From: Carnegiea gigantea
Taxonomy: Eukaryota; Streptophyta; Magnoliopsida; Caryophyllales; Cactaceae
Reading direction: 5' to 3'
DNA length: 64,000 nucleotides
NCBI GenBank assembly: GCA_029747015.1
Contig: JAKOGI010000331.1
Location: 62,001-126,000, forward strand
Positions 53,605 through 64,000 of the stretch are shown piece after piece. The notes beneath the pieces are model-generated. The model saw nothing but the letters and a program-made list of their open reading frames with translations, did not search any database and had not been told where the DNA came from. Numbering within the stretch: position 1 is the stretch's first letter; each line of letters opens with the position of its first letter. The translations under genes and the position numbers were made by a program.

Positions 53605-56398
53605 TGTAACACCCCCAGATTTCTAATTCATTAATTCTTGACTATTATTCACCTGCATGGCAGCGGAAATTCCTAACGGGGTGTTACTGCCGTATTCCCT
53701 TCTTGGAAATACCAGGCTGGATACTAAACAAACAATCAACACGATAAGTCTTTGCACATAATTAAAAATTTTACGTCTTTCAGAATTTCAGTGATACCAA
53801 ATAATCAAACTACTGTCTATCGATAACAATGTTCAATCATAAACTTTTTGTATTCACGCCTCACCCTACTTTCATGTCCCCAGCCCCGAGCATGACTAGA
53901 TCACCTGAAAACAAAACATTTTATACAAGTGAGATAAACTCTGTAACAATCACCCCTAACAGTCGACTATGCATACAAATTCATTTTTAAAACATTTTAA
54001 GGGGCGAGGAAAACGGTAAGACTTCCAAAGCACACATCTCATTACTACAGTCTCTTCTGGTTACCCAATTCAGGAATATAATTACAATTCAGGGTTCAGT
54101 AGTTTGATCTTAGGTGAGCGACCCCAGTAGGTCTCATGGCCTGCGCTCCTATTCAGCGCAGCCGCTTAACTCTTTCCTAGCCTACCGCTACTCAGGCGGT
54201 TACTGCATATCCATTTCCTGGCCTACCATCAATAAGGATGGTTATTGTTAATCCTGGCCCACGCCTCAGCAGAGCACGTGGCCACTCCCATGTATGCACT
54301 AGTTTTCCGAGGAAGGCTAATGGCCTTCAATCAACACAGTCTAATTAAAACTCACCATATTCAGCCGTTTTTAGTTAATGATTCCATTCACTTTACCGGC
54401 GATCAATTTAATATGATAAGTTTATTCAAACTCAGTCACTTCCCCCAATAATGACAACACAGTAATAATTCAGGAGTTTCCACTAACATAAGCAGTCTCG
54501 AGTTCATATCATACCATGTCATGCAGATTCCGACGAGTAAACACATTCAGATTCACATATCATTTTTCCTTAAGGACAGTAAATTGGACAGTTCTTACCA
54601 TATTCAAAACACACACAGTTTCACAATGTGGGGAAGGGTTAGGACATGATTATTACCTGAATACCGTATAAATTACCGGCTTAGTTACTCAACTAAGGTT
54701 ACTGCTCCGTACCTGGGCCCATACAGCCCATAATTAGTCTAAATTCAATAAGATATACCCCTGGCCATCCCAAGAATTTTTATAAAATCTTCCCAGATTT
54801 TCAGGGTCCCCAACTCAATCTAAGTTAGGGTCTAGATTCGGTCAGAATCTGGGCCCCATTCCAGAGACTGTAACTTTTGACCCCGATATCCAATTTAAAT
54901 GTTCTAACCCAATCCAAAAACTTTAGGCCGTCCTCTACCTTTTCTGTGTTCAGAGTTTTGCCCGGTTTTGTCCCGAACTAGATCATTTTCTTGCTTCTTT
55001 TAGTGATGTCAGAGTCTATTTTAGTCTGGACAACCCCGGCTAGGTAAATTTTAACTCGGGCCACACAACTCCAACCGGCCTAATTCCAAAACAAAGTTGT
55101 TCGGCAAATCCAGAGGCTACTACCCAAAAATGTTTACAATTTTTAGCAACCGAACCTACCCTAGAGAATTCTTCAAATCTGAGGACAAAGCAGCCCTACA
55201 CCCAGCCCGGCAGTAGCTGACAGATTCTCTAACCTAAATTCCCAACCTCATAAGTCTCACGCCCAACCTCCAAAAATCAACTTCTTGCCCTCTACAGAAA
55301 GGTAATCTTGTCTACTACAACGTCCATATCCAGTGTTCGCCCAAATTCACACAGTAGCTAGGTCAAAAATCTTAAAATTGACCGACTATACCCGCTGACC
55401 TAATTTCAACAGCGCCCAGTAAACAGCCCACAACTTTTTCGTTTAAACTCTGATTTGTTCGATTCAAAAACTCACGTACTAATTACAACCAGATCTGCCT
55501 ACCATAAAAATTTCAAGATTTTTAGATGATCAGAAAAATTTCACCAAATTTTCAAACTTAGGGCACTGCAGTGCATATTCTGCCTGGTCTATCACTCCAC
55601 TTTGGGGTCGGTTTTTGCGTGTGTTGGGTCACCAAAAATTTTTAACTCTCCTGCTACTGACCCTTAGACCCTTGTCCCATCCCAAGCAAGCCAAAAGAAT
55701 AATGTTTTAATGACAAAGAAAATCAAAACGACATCAAAGTTTATACCTTTACTCGATTTTGGTCCTAAGTTAGTGGAGTCGCCTTCTCCACCCAAGTTTA
55801 ATGTCGAGAACGTTGAAAAACATAGTAGATTGTATATTAGAAAATGCTTTAGTTCATAAATCAAGGTTAAAACTCAAGAAAGTGAAAAAAATTTGGGTTT
55901 TATGGCTCTCTACCTTACCAAGAGAGAGAGAGGGGGGAGAGAGAGAGACGTGTGAGAGGTGGAGAGAGGATGAGAAGATGTGAGAGGGGGGGAATGTTTT
56001 CACGGTTAGAGTTAGGAGGGGGTTCACGGCTTTGGGGAGGAAAAAGGAAGGGAAAAGAAAAAAAAAGGAAAAGGAAAAAAAAGAAAGGAAAGAGAAGGGA
56101 AAAAGGAAGGAAAATAAGGGGGGAAAATTTAAATTTCAAAATAAAGATAGCTAGGAGGAAAAATAATCGAAAAGGTAATTAGTTGAGTTGTGAGACAAAA
56201 TATGAAATTATTTAAATCGAAGAAAGAGGAACAAAATAACTCGGATGGAAAATAAGTATATATATTTTTTTCATCGTTGAAATAAAGTTTTAAAGGACAA
56301 CTCGTAGCGAAAGAAAAAAGATATATTTATAATAACTTGAATTACGAAGGTTGGCCCATGTCACCAGGTCCCTCAATTTGATTTTTTGGGGTCTTACA
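53605..56398 (-). repeat. Solo LTR, about 2.8 kb, gypsy (Tekay/Del-like)
   Basis: Flanked by a perfect 5-bp duplication GTTAT (53,600-53,604 and 56,399-56,403). On the minus strand it starts TGTAAGACCCCAAAAAAT and ends CAGATTTCTGGGGGTG-like, TTACA, so both ends are inverted TGTAA/TTACA. There is no internal coding sequence and no partner LTR. Near 55,915-56,130 it has a purine-rich block of GA and AAGG repeats. The ends and length resemble Tekay/Del LTRs, but it is not the same family as 43,246-53,319. Solo LTRs arise by recombination between the two LTRs of one element. Confidence 0.85.
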
Positions 56399-56661
56399 GT
56401 TATATATAAATATCCAAGATACTACACACATTTAGAATAGTGTGGAGCATTCTAGAATATCTTAGTACAACTTAGAAGGTTTTGAGATGCTCCACAAGGT
56501 CCTAGTCACTTTGGAAGATTCTGGAACAGTCTAGAATACTATAGAGTGCCCCAGAAGGTTTTGGAACATTCTCAAATGTTCTAGCACATTTCATAAGGTT
56601 TCAAAGCATTATGGAGGATTCTGAAATGTTCTAGAACTCTCAGAAAATGCGGCCCGTGACA
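56399..56661 (-). repeat. Minus-strand element 5' LTR, first fragment (fragment 1)
   Basis: Collinear with 36,912-37,176: AAGATACTACACACAT, TAGAATAGTGTGGAGCATTC, and many TTCTAGAA words, ending GTGACA. On the minus strand this is the LTR start TGTCACGGGCC. It directly continues 53,604 once the solo LTR and one GTTAT are removed. Confidence 0.88.
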
Positions 56662-57180
56662 CTTGGTAGCCATGGTGGCCCCCTTCGTCTTGCATTCTTC
56701 TCCACCCTTCTTTATCTTTTTCACTATTTTGAACTCAACTCATGCCAACTTTTGGATCGACATAATTTCTTATAAAGTAGACAAAAACGAAAAAAATTTC
56801 TAGAAATTATAATTCATTATGAGAAAAGGTAAAGTAAATGAGGGTATCAATTGTGATATTTCAAGACTGAGCAGTCTTACACATAGTTCTATTTAAAGAC
56901 AATGCTGAATGACTTTTGTGCATTTGTCCTCCACATATCCAAATTAGTCAAAAAGAAATTTATATAATAAAATATCAAGCAGATAAAATAAATAAAAAAA
57001 TTGACTCATGACATCTTAGCCATATGCACACTGAAATCATTAGAGCATGGATCCTTGACCTTACAAAGCTATGTAGTAAGACCAAAAAAAAAGGATCCAA
57101 AAGCCTAAACTTATCCCCATCTTCAAAAAAAAATTTTTTTTTAATGTAAAATTACATATCCATGAAGACTGTCATCTTTT
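56662..57180. other. Flanking sequence, nothing recognised
   Basis: AT-rich, with short homopolymer runs (for example near 57,125-57,142). No frame, element end or exon was found. Confidence 0.45.
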
Positions 57181-58270
57181 GATGGAGACCATCTTGTCCA
57201 CTCTCCTACTCAGCTCAAGGAAGATCCTAGAAAGCTCAAAGAGGCCAAAGAATTTGCTATACTATGCAGAAAAGCCGTGACAATGCCGGAAGAACTCACG
57301 TCTAGTTCATCCTCAACTTGGCAAACTCAAGTGGTGTTCTAGTTTCCTAAACTCCTCTAGGTGGTAGTTCAATTCTGTATCCCATAAAGAGTAAAGAAAT
57401 TTGCCCAATGATTGTTTTTGAGTGGCTCCTTCTTGGATTATCTCAAACTCAACCTTGAACCTATCCTTCCTTGTTTTCCTTTCTTCCTCAACTAAAGCCA
57501 CTCCAACAAGCCCAAGATCATTGAATTTGGCCGAGTAATCTGAGAGATATGCCCTCTGGAAGTTGAGCTTGCTGCAGGTGTGAACGCATTGATGGCAAAA
57601 CGCGCGTGGCTTATGTGTACACCTCATTTCGGCTATTGCTGCTGGGTTCTTCCTCTTCAGCCGTGTTCCTTCCCCCTTTGCAAGGCCCAAAATGTGTGAA
57701 AGTAAGGGTGCATGAATCCCCCTTGGCTGCTACACTCTATTCACACCAAAAGGCTTCAAGAGACACACCACTTCACCTTGGTGCATCCGAATGTGGTTGT
57801 TGAAATTTTGCCTTGTTTTTCTTTCATTCTTTTCGTGTGTTTTCATACCTTTTCATTATGTAAGGCCTCTAGTATATAAAGGCCATAGCATAGGGTTGTT
57901 TGGAATTGATCGACAATTAACTTTAAGTAATACAATTCAGCTTTTGAGTGTTCTCTCAAAGTGAGTGTGCAAAATCTAGTTCTATATCTTAAGTGTTGGC
58001 AAACTCAAGTGGTGTTCTAGTTTCCTAAACTCCTCTAGGTGGTGATTCATTTCTGTATCCTAGAAAGAGTGAAGGAATTCGCCCAAGGATTGATTTGAGT
58101 GGCACCTCTCGGCTTATCTCAAACACAACCCTTGAACCTATCCTTTATTTTCCTTCTTCCTTAACCAAAAACCCACAAAATATAATATTACTTGGTCATT
58201 TGAGAGCTCATGTACATCACCTCCCTCCTCTTCTCCAAAACAGCCTATTTCTAGCCTAAACACATTCCCA
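57181..58270 (+). repeat. Rearranged 5' end of a chromovirus: truncated LTR and duplicated leader
   Basis: Four blocks can be read: 57,181-57,312, which recurs at about 61,054-61,197; a leader piece 57,315-57,500 (TTGGCAAACTCAAGTGGTG...), which recurs at 57,991-58,150; an LTR piece 57,503-57,985, matching 60,765-61,053 and containing the TATA box TATATAAA (57,873-57,880); and the proper leader to 58,270. The LTR lacks its first half, found only in the 3' copy. The block order cannot arise from simple insertion and implies recombination between related elements. Confidence 0.65.
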
Positions 58271-60180
58271 ATGTCTTTAAGAAAGTCCCAAGATCGAGTT
58301 GATGAGTTGGAAGCCCAAGTCAAGTACCTCCAAACTCAACTTGGCCAACTCATGGAAGAGAAAAGAAGATGGAATCAAAGCCCCTCTCACTCACGTACTC
58401 ATGTGGATTCGGATGAGTCCGAAAGGGAAGAAAAGAGTTACCATGCTAACTCTAGTTATGAAGAGGATTTTCCAAGAAGATACCAAAGAACAGTCTTGGC
58501 GATTTCAGAGTTAACATCCCAGAATTCGAAGGCCAACTCGACCCAGATCACTTCCTAGATTGGTTACAAACCATTGAACGAGTCTTTGAGTACAAACACG
58601 TGGTTGAAGATAGGAAGGTAAAAATCGTTGCCCTCAAACTCCGAAAGTATGCATCTATTTGGTGGGCAAACCTTGTGGCCAAACGAGTAAGAAATAGAAA
58701 AGGGAAGATTCGAACATGGGCTAAGATGAAAGAAAAACTCAAGTCCAAGTTCCTCCCTTTACATTATATTCAAGACAACTACTTCAAGCTCCATCACCTA
58801 AAGCAAGGTTCCAAGAGTGTTGAAGAGTATACCCGGGAGTTTGAACAACTCCTACTCAAATGTGACTTGAGAGAAGATGATGCCCAAACAATGGTAACGT
58901 ACCTAAGTGGCTTGGACGAGTCTATTGCTCATGTAGTTGAATTGCATCCATACACTTCCTTAGATGACTTGAGTTCTCTTGCTTACAAAGTAGAGCAACA
59001 AAAGAAGTCTAAAGGAAAGAGCCCCATTTCTAGACCCACTCCTCAGCCATTCCCCACTCAAAAGCCTTTCTACTTTCCACCCAAACCCCAAAACCCATCA
59101 CAACCCAAAAGCACCCCTCCTGCCACCTCTATACCCTCTACAAAGGTACCTTCGAAGCCTAAGGACAAAATCCGGTGCTTTCGATGCCAAGGCTTAGGAC
59201 ATGTTGCATCTGAATGTCCTAACAAAAGAATAGTGTCCCTTACCGAGTACCCAGCTTCCTTTGAGGAGCCACATGAAGAAGAAGAAGGAGAAGATTGCTT
59301 GGTGGAAAATGTGGAAGAAGTTGAAGAAGGCCCTGATGAAGGAGAATTGTTGGTCATTAGAAGAGCCTTGAGTGGTTTTGCCAACCAAGACAACTTGGAA
59401 CAAAGAGAAGCCATTTTCCATACAAGGTGCACCGTTGAAGGGAAGGTATGCTCACTCATTATAGATGGAGGTAGTTGTGCTAATGTTGCCTCCAAGACGA
59501 TGGTGGACAAGCTCAAGCTCAAAGCCACACCTCATCCTAAGCCTTACACTATCCAATGGTTAAACCAAGGCAAAGGTGTGCAAATTTCTACCCGATGCCT
59601 CGTCTCTCTCACCATTGGTAAAAACTACAAAGATGAGCTATGGTGTGATATAGTTCCCATGGATGCTTGTCACATCCTTTTGGGAAGACCTTGGCTATTT
59701 GATAGAAGTGTCATCCATGATGGCCGGATGAACACTTATACCTGCCACAAAGACCAAAAGAAAATCACCTTGACCCCTCTCAAGCCCACCCACTCTCCAA
59801 AACCTAACGACAACCCTCATACGGATGTCTTTCTCACCACCCTTCTCAAGTCCCAACACCATGAGTTTGAACCCTTTAAGGACTTGATACTTATGCAAAC
59901 CACACCGGAACCCCCTACCCACGCACACCCCCTACTCACTCCCCTCCTACAATCCTTCCATCATGTGTTCCCACAAGAAATCCCCCACGGTCTCCCTCCA
60001 CCAAGATCCATCCAGCACAAAATTGACCTTCTCCTCTTCCCCTTTTATCCAGCCCATGGCCTTGCTCTCCCTCCAAAGATGTCCTATGGCCTTTCCCCAC
60101 AAAGAACCACATTTCACAAGATTGACCCCTTTTATGAGAAGAGCGAAGACCTTTTGAGTTTGAGGACAAACTCTAAATAA
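58271..60180 (+). pseudogene. Chromovirus gag-protease, copy 1, with RT to integrase deleted
   Basis: Gag starts at 58,271 (MSLRKSQDRVDELEAQVKYL, a coiled coil). Compared with copy 2 it has lost 8 bases near 58,486, which shifts the frame; the second part is open from about 58,510 (ATG 58,600) to 60,180. Visible: the gag core (LKLRKYASIWWANL, FLPLHYIQDNYFKLHHLKQG, LSGLDESIAHVVELHPY); a zinc knuckle CFRCQGLGHVASEC (59,175-59,216); an acidic linker; a protease with IIDGGSCANVAS (about 59,460) and LLGRPWLFD. At about 60,030, after HKIDL, it jumps to the element's C-terminal tail (KIDPFYEKSEDLLSLRTNSK), so RT, RNase H and integrase are missing. It is a non-autonomous derivative. Confidence 0.85.
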
Positions 60181-60191
60181 CCCGGGGAGTA

Positions 60192-61053
60192 TGATGCATA
60201 TTTCCAGATGCATCATTTTCATTCCTCAAGCTCAACTTCAAGGGAAGAAATGGCCAAACGAGATCATGCATGGAAACACTTATATTTGGTCCCATTATTT
60301 GAGTTCCATGACACAAGACACTTTGTGGAGTTTGTTTTGAACTTTAAAGTGCCTTATTCAAAAGGGACTTTCAAATGGGGATCAAGACTACCATGCATTT
60401 CGAAGGGAAGCTCCAAGGAAGCAAAGGGATCCCAAAATCTGGTCAGAATGGCGCTAAAACAGTCCAATAGTGCATTGGACACTTCACCCGAAATTGACAC
60501 GGTTTGGGCCATCTTTTTGAGCAAGCTCTAGAGGGCATAATTTCCTGCACGCTTCACCATATTCAAGATTAAAGAATCAGCTTTCTAACAAGACCAATCA
60601 CACACAAATTGGAGTTCATTTGGTTGGTCAACTTCAGCCCACAAAATAAAGTACTGAAATGCAGTCTAGTTTTGGGTAGTCTCTACTCTTTGAGCCATAA
60701 CTTTTGATCGGCTGGTCTAAATACAGCAAATAAACATTCACTAGAAAATAGACATCCAGAGCTTTCCAACAAGCCTAAGAGCATTGAATTTGGCCTAGTA
60801 ATTTGAGAGATATGCCCTCTGGAAGTTGGGCTTGCTGTAGGTGTGAAAGCATTGATGGCAAAACGCGTGTGGCTTGTATGTCACCTCATTTCGGCTATTG
60901 CTGCTGGGTTCTTCCTCTTCAGCCGTGTTCCTTCCCCCTTTGCAATGCCCAAAACGTGTGAAAGTAAGGGTGCATGAATCCCCCTTGGCTGCTACACTCT
61001 ATTCACACCAAAAGGCTTCAAGAGACACACCACTTCACCTTGGTGCATCCGAA
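60192..61053 (+). repeat. 3' LTR of copy 1, truncated
   Basis: A purine tract (CCCGGGGAGTA, 60,181-60,191) is followed by TGATGCATATTTCC at 60,192. Its second part (60,765-61,053) matches the 5' LTR piece at 57,503-57,795. It stops at CATCCGAATG, where the 5' copy continues for another 190 bp with the TATA box, so this LTR has lost its promoter end. Confidence 0.75.
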
Positions 61054-61289
61054 TGATGGAGACCAACTTGTCCACTCTCCTACTCAGCTCAAGGGAGATC
61101 CTAGAAAGCTCAAAGAGGCCAAAGAATTTGCTATATTATGCAGAAAAGCCGTGACAATGCCGGAAGAACTCACGCCTAGTTCATCCTCAACACACCCGAT
61201 TTTTGTTACTCTTTTACAGCAAAATGTAATGGGCTAAAATTCTAATGGTCCTCAACACACGCCTAGTTCATCCTCAACACACGCCTAGT
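61054..61289 (+). other. Chimeric junction between the two gag-pol copies
   Basis: Begins with the block shared with 57,181-57,312 (ATGGAGACCAACTTGTCCAC). It then has three copies of CCTAGTTCATCCTCAACACA (about 61,177, 61,260 and 61,280) with a 60-base insert after the first. The last copy runs straight into CCTAGTTATGAAGAGG of gag, joined at the shared CCTAGTT. It looks like a microhomology join with small templated duplications. Confidence 0.65.
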
Positions 61290-62309
61290 TATGAAGAGGA
61301 TTTTCCAAGAAGATACCAAAGAAGACAAGAGAGCAGTCTTGGCGATTTCAGAGTTGACATCCCAGAATTCGAAGGCCAACTTAACCCAAATCACTTCCTA
61401 GATTGGTTGCAAACCGTTGAGCGAGTCTTTGAGTACAAAGACGTGGCTGAAGATAGGAAGGTAAAAATCGTTGCCCTCAAACTCCGAAAGTATGCATCTA
61501 TTTGGTGGGCAAACCTTGTGGCCAAACGAGTAAGAAATGGGAAAGGGAAGATTCGAACATGGGCTAAGATGAAAGAAAAACTCAAGTCCAAGTTCCTCCC
61601 TTCACATTATATTCAAGACAACTACTTCAAGCTCCATCACCTAAAGCAAGGTTCCAAGAGTGTTGAAGAGTATACCCGGGAGTTTGAACAACTCCTACTC
61701 AAATGTGACTTGAGAGAAGATGATGCCCAAACAATGGTAAGGTACCTAAGTGGCTTGGACGAGTCTATTGCTCATGTAGTTGAATTGCATCCATACACTT
61801 CCTTAGATGACTTGAGTTCTCTTGCTTACAAAGTAGAGCAACAAAAGAAGTCTAAAGGAAAGAGCCCCATTTCTAGACCCACTCCTCGGCCATTCCCCAC
61901 TCAAAAGCCTTCCTACTTTCCTCCCAAACCCCAAAACCCCTCACAACCCAAAAGCACCCCTCCTGCCACCTCTATACCCTCTACAAAGGTACCTTCGAAG
62001 CCCAAGGACAAAATCCGGTGCTTTCGATGCCAAGGCTTAGGACATGTTGCATCTGAATGTCCTAACAAAAGAATAGTGTCCCTTGCCGAGTACCAAGCTT
62101 CCTTTGAGGAGCCACATGAAGAAGAAGAAGGAGAAGATTGCTTGGTGAAAAATGTGGAAGAAGTTGAAGAAGGCCCCGATGAAGGTGAATTGTTGGTCAT
62201 TAGAAGAGCCTTGAGTGGTTTTGCCACCCAAGATAACTTGGAACAAAGAGAAGCTATTTTCCATACAAGGTGCACCGTTGAAGGGAAGGTATGCTCACTC
62301 ATTATATAG
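61290..62309 (+). pseudogene. Chromovirus gag, copy 2, N terminus missing
   Basis: Open from the junction (SYEEDFPRRYQRRQESSLGD) to 62,309. It carries the full gag core and zinc knuckle CFRCQGLGHVASEC (62,019-62,060), nearly identical to copy 1 at an offset of 2,844 bp. Missing are the coiled-coil N terminus, the leader and the 5' LTR. The frame is broken at the protease: copy 1 has CATTATAGATGG and copy 2 CATTATATAGATGG, a 2-base TA expansion exactly at the active-site codons. Confidence 0.85.
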
Positions 62310-63211
62310 ATGGAGGTAGTTGTGCTAATGTTGCCTCCAAGACCATGGTGGACAAGCTCAAGCTCAAAGCCACACCTCATCCTAAGCCTTACACTATCCA
62401 ATGGCTAAACCAAGGCAAAGGTATGCAAATTTCTACTCGATGCCTCGTTTCTCTCTCCATTGGTAAACACTACAAAGATGAGCTATGGTGTGATATATTT
62501 CCCATGGATGCTTGTCACATCCTTTTGGGAAGACCTTGGTTATTTGATAGAAGTGTCATCCATGATGGCCGGATGAATACTTACACCTTCGACAAAGACC
62601 AAAAGAAAATTATCTTGACCCCTCTCAAATCCACTCCCTCTACTAAGACCAAAGATAACCCTCACTTGGATGTCTTTCTCACCACCCTTCTCAAATCCCA
62701 ACATCATGAGTTTGAGTCTTTCAAAGACTTGATTCTCCTACAAGATGAGCCAAAGCCTCCATCTCCCTCACACCCTCTACTCACCCCTCTCCTACAAACC
62801 TTCCACCATGTGTTTCCACAAGAAATTCCCCATGGCCTTCCCCCACCAAGATCCATACAACACATGATTGACCTTATCCTAGGATCCGTTCTTCCCAATA
62901 AACCGGCCTACCGAATGACCCCACAAGACACCCAAGAAATCCAAAGGCAAGTAGATGACCTCTTGTCCAAAGGATTGATTCGGGAAAGCCTAAGCCCATA
63001 TGCCGTACCAGCCCTCCTTGTACCCAAGAAAGATGGAAGCATGCGTATGTGTGTGGATAGCCAGGCCATCAACAAAATCACCATCAAATACCGGTATCCT
63101 ATTCCAAGGTTGGAAGATTTGCTAGATGAGCTTCATGGTGCCACTATTTTCTCCAAGATTGATCATAGAAGTGGCTACTACCAAATCCGTATATTTGAAG
63201 GAGATGAATAG
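62310..63211 (+). pseudogene. Chromovirus protease and N-terminal RT, copy 2
   Basis: Continues in the next frame after the TA expansion: DGGSCANVASKTM, LLGRPWLFD, the linker to RT (HVFPQEIPHGLPPPRS), then RT with LLSKGLIRESLSPYAVPALL, VPKKDGSMRMCVD and KIDHRSGYYQIRI. It ends at an in-frame TAG (63,209-63,211). The domain order and the RT resemble the element at 1-2851, but the two are clearly diverged. Confidence 0.85.
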
Positions 63212-64000
63212 AAGACCGCCTTTAGGACTAAAGGAGGTTTGTATGAATGGCTTGTCATGCCATTTGGGCTAACCAATGCCCCTAACACTTTTATGAGGCT
63301 TATGAACCAAGTTCTAAAGCCCTTGATTGGTATATGTGTGGTCGTCTACTTTGACGACATCTTGATCTATAGCAAAACTGAAGAGGAGCATGCCCATCAT
63401 CTATATCAAGTTTTGAGCATCTTATCTCAAGAGAAGTTATATGGAAACTTAGAGAAGTGTCACTTCTTCACTTCTCAAGTTATATTTTTGGGCTACATTG
63501 TCTCCGCCCAAGGAATTCAAGTGGATGAAAGCAAGATCAAAGCCATTCAAGAGTGGCCTACTCCTACTTCTATCACTCAAGTAAGGAGTTTTCACGGCTT
63601 AGCATCCTTTTATAGAAGATTTGTTCGTGATTTTAGCACCATAGTAGCCCCCATGACCGAGGTGCTAAAAGGCAAGGAATTTGTGTGGAGTGAACAAGCA
63701 CAACATGCCTTTGAGGAGATCAAACAGAGACTCACAAGCGCTCCCGTTCTAGCCTTGCCAGACTTCTCCAAAATCTTTGAAGTTGAATGTGATGCATCTC
63801 GAGTTGGGATTGGAGCTGTTCTATCCCAAGAGAAGAGGCCTGTAGCTTTCTTTAGTGAAAAGCTAAATGAAGCCAAGAGGAAGTACTCCACCTACGATAA
63901 AGAGTTCTATGCCATCGTTCGTGCCTTGGGGTATTGGCGTCACTATCTCATAGGAGGTGAATTCCTCCTCCATTCCGACCATGAAGTACTGAAATATATC
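63212..64000 (+). pseudogene. Chromovirus RT palm and RNase H, copy 2, running off the window
   Basis: After the TAG the same frame stays open to the right edge. RT continues with [19 protein letters not shown] and the catalytic YFDD (63,347-63,358), then [18 protein letters not shown], the connection segment, and RNase H ([46 protein letters not shown]). Integrase, chromodomain and 3' LTR should lie beyond 64,000. Catalytic residues look intact here, so the damage to this copy is light apart from its missing 5' end. Confidence 0.88.

Larger units (their letters stand above)
36631..56661 (-). mobile_element. Minus-strand Ty3/gypsy element carrying three nested insertions
   Basis: LTRs begin TGTCAC(A/G)GGCC when read on the minus strand and end GTGAATTATCA. 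The 3' LTR is 36,631-37,176. The 5' LTR is split into 56,661-56,399, 53,604-53,320 and 43,245-43,220. Between them are a leader and gag (43,219-42,367 and 38,221-37,928), a protease (about 37,927-37,460), and then almost directly a polypurine tract (37,190-37,177) with no RT or integrase. Insertions: gag-only element 38,222-42,366, Tekay-type element 43,246-53,319, solo LTR 53,605-56,398. The flanks at 36,626-36,630 (CGGGT) and 56,662-56,666 (CTTGG) do not form a target duplication. Without insertions it would be only about 3 kb. Confidence 0.8.

Noticed and set aside
55915..56182. Lys/Arg- or Phe/Pro-rich frames
   Set aside because: Low-complexity purine block inside the solo LTR, not a gene.
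36626..56666. A 5-bp target duplication for the minus-strand element
   Set aside because: The flanks read CGGGT and CTTGG, which do not match; no duplication is claimed.
57313..57690. 125-codon minus-strand frame
   Set aside because: It spans the junction of a leader piece and an LTR piece; no protein family is recognised and the junction is a rearrangement.
59070..62401. Serine-rich minus-strand frames opposite the two chromovirus gag copies
   Set aside because: They mirror the acidic linker and zinc-knuckle codons on the plus strand and change whenever the plus-strand gag changes.

Overview
The window looks like nuclear DNA of a flowering plant, probably a eudicot. It holds part of one ordinary host gene with GT-AG introns, and almost everything else is layered transposable-element sequence: Ty3/gypsy LTR retrotransposons (chromovirus, Tat and Athila types), gag-only and very short non-autonomous LTR elements, hAT- and Tourist-type DNA elements and an Au-type SINE. 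I see no rRNA gene, tRNA gene, CRISPR array or prokaryotic feature. All calls come from reading the sequence; no database search was run.

Left part (1-15,100). Positions 1-3,170 are the decayed pol and 3' LTR of a chromovirus. On the minus strand from 11,026 down to 5,669 lie eight exons that join in frame into the N-terminal 251 codons of actin-related protein 9 (ARP9). The remaining exons are not visible before position 1, so the gene either continues beyond the left edge or has been broken. ARP9 introns carry two related hAT-like elements with perfect 8-bp target duplications and a third hAT-like MITE. A long inverted-repeat element abuts its 5' end. A Tourist-like MITE with a TAA duplication lies at 14,164-14,498.

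Centre (15,100-36,600). A complete 14.3-kb Tat-lineage retrotransposon (15,975-30,317; TSD AAGTC; LTRs about 99% identical) sits inside older antisense Athila-type LTR sequence. It encodes gag and a PR-RT-RNase H-archaeal-type RNase H-integrase frame interrupted by a few in-frame stops. On the opposite strand it carries a plant-mobile-domain gene with a coiled-coil last exon, and it has a tandem array of 101/116-bp units before the 3' LTR. This combination is the most interesting object in the window. To its right are a decayed Athila gag-pro element, an antisense Athila fragment and a TRIM-like element.

Right part (36,600-64,000). A minus-strand gypsy element (36,631-56,661) has been invaded three times: by a 5'-truncated gag-only element (38,222-42,366), by a Tekay/Del-type chromovirus with about 2.8-kb LTRs (43,246-53,319), and by a 2.8-kb solo LTR (53,605-56,398, TSD GTTAT). 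An Au-type SINE sits in only one of the two Tekay LTRs, with the other LTR showing the empty site. The window ends in a rearranged tandem pair of nearly identical chromovirus gag regions (58.3-60.2 kb and 61.3-64.0 kb), the second running into RT and off the right edge.

Apart from ARP9 there is no sign of genes working together. The history is one of repeated insertion, LTR recombination and decay around one host gene.
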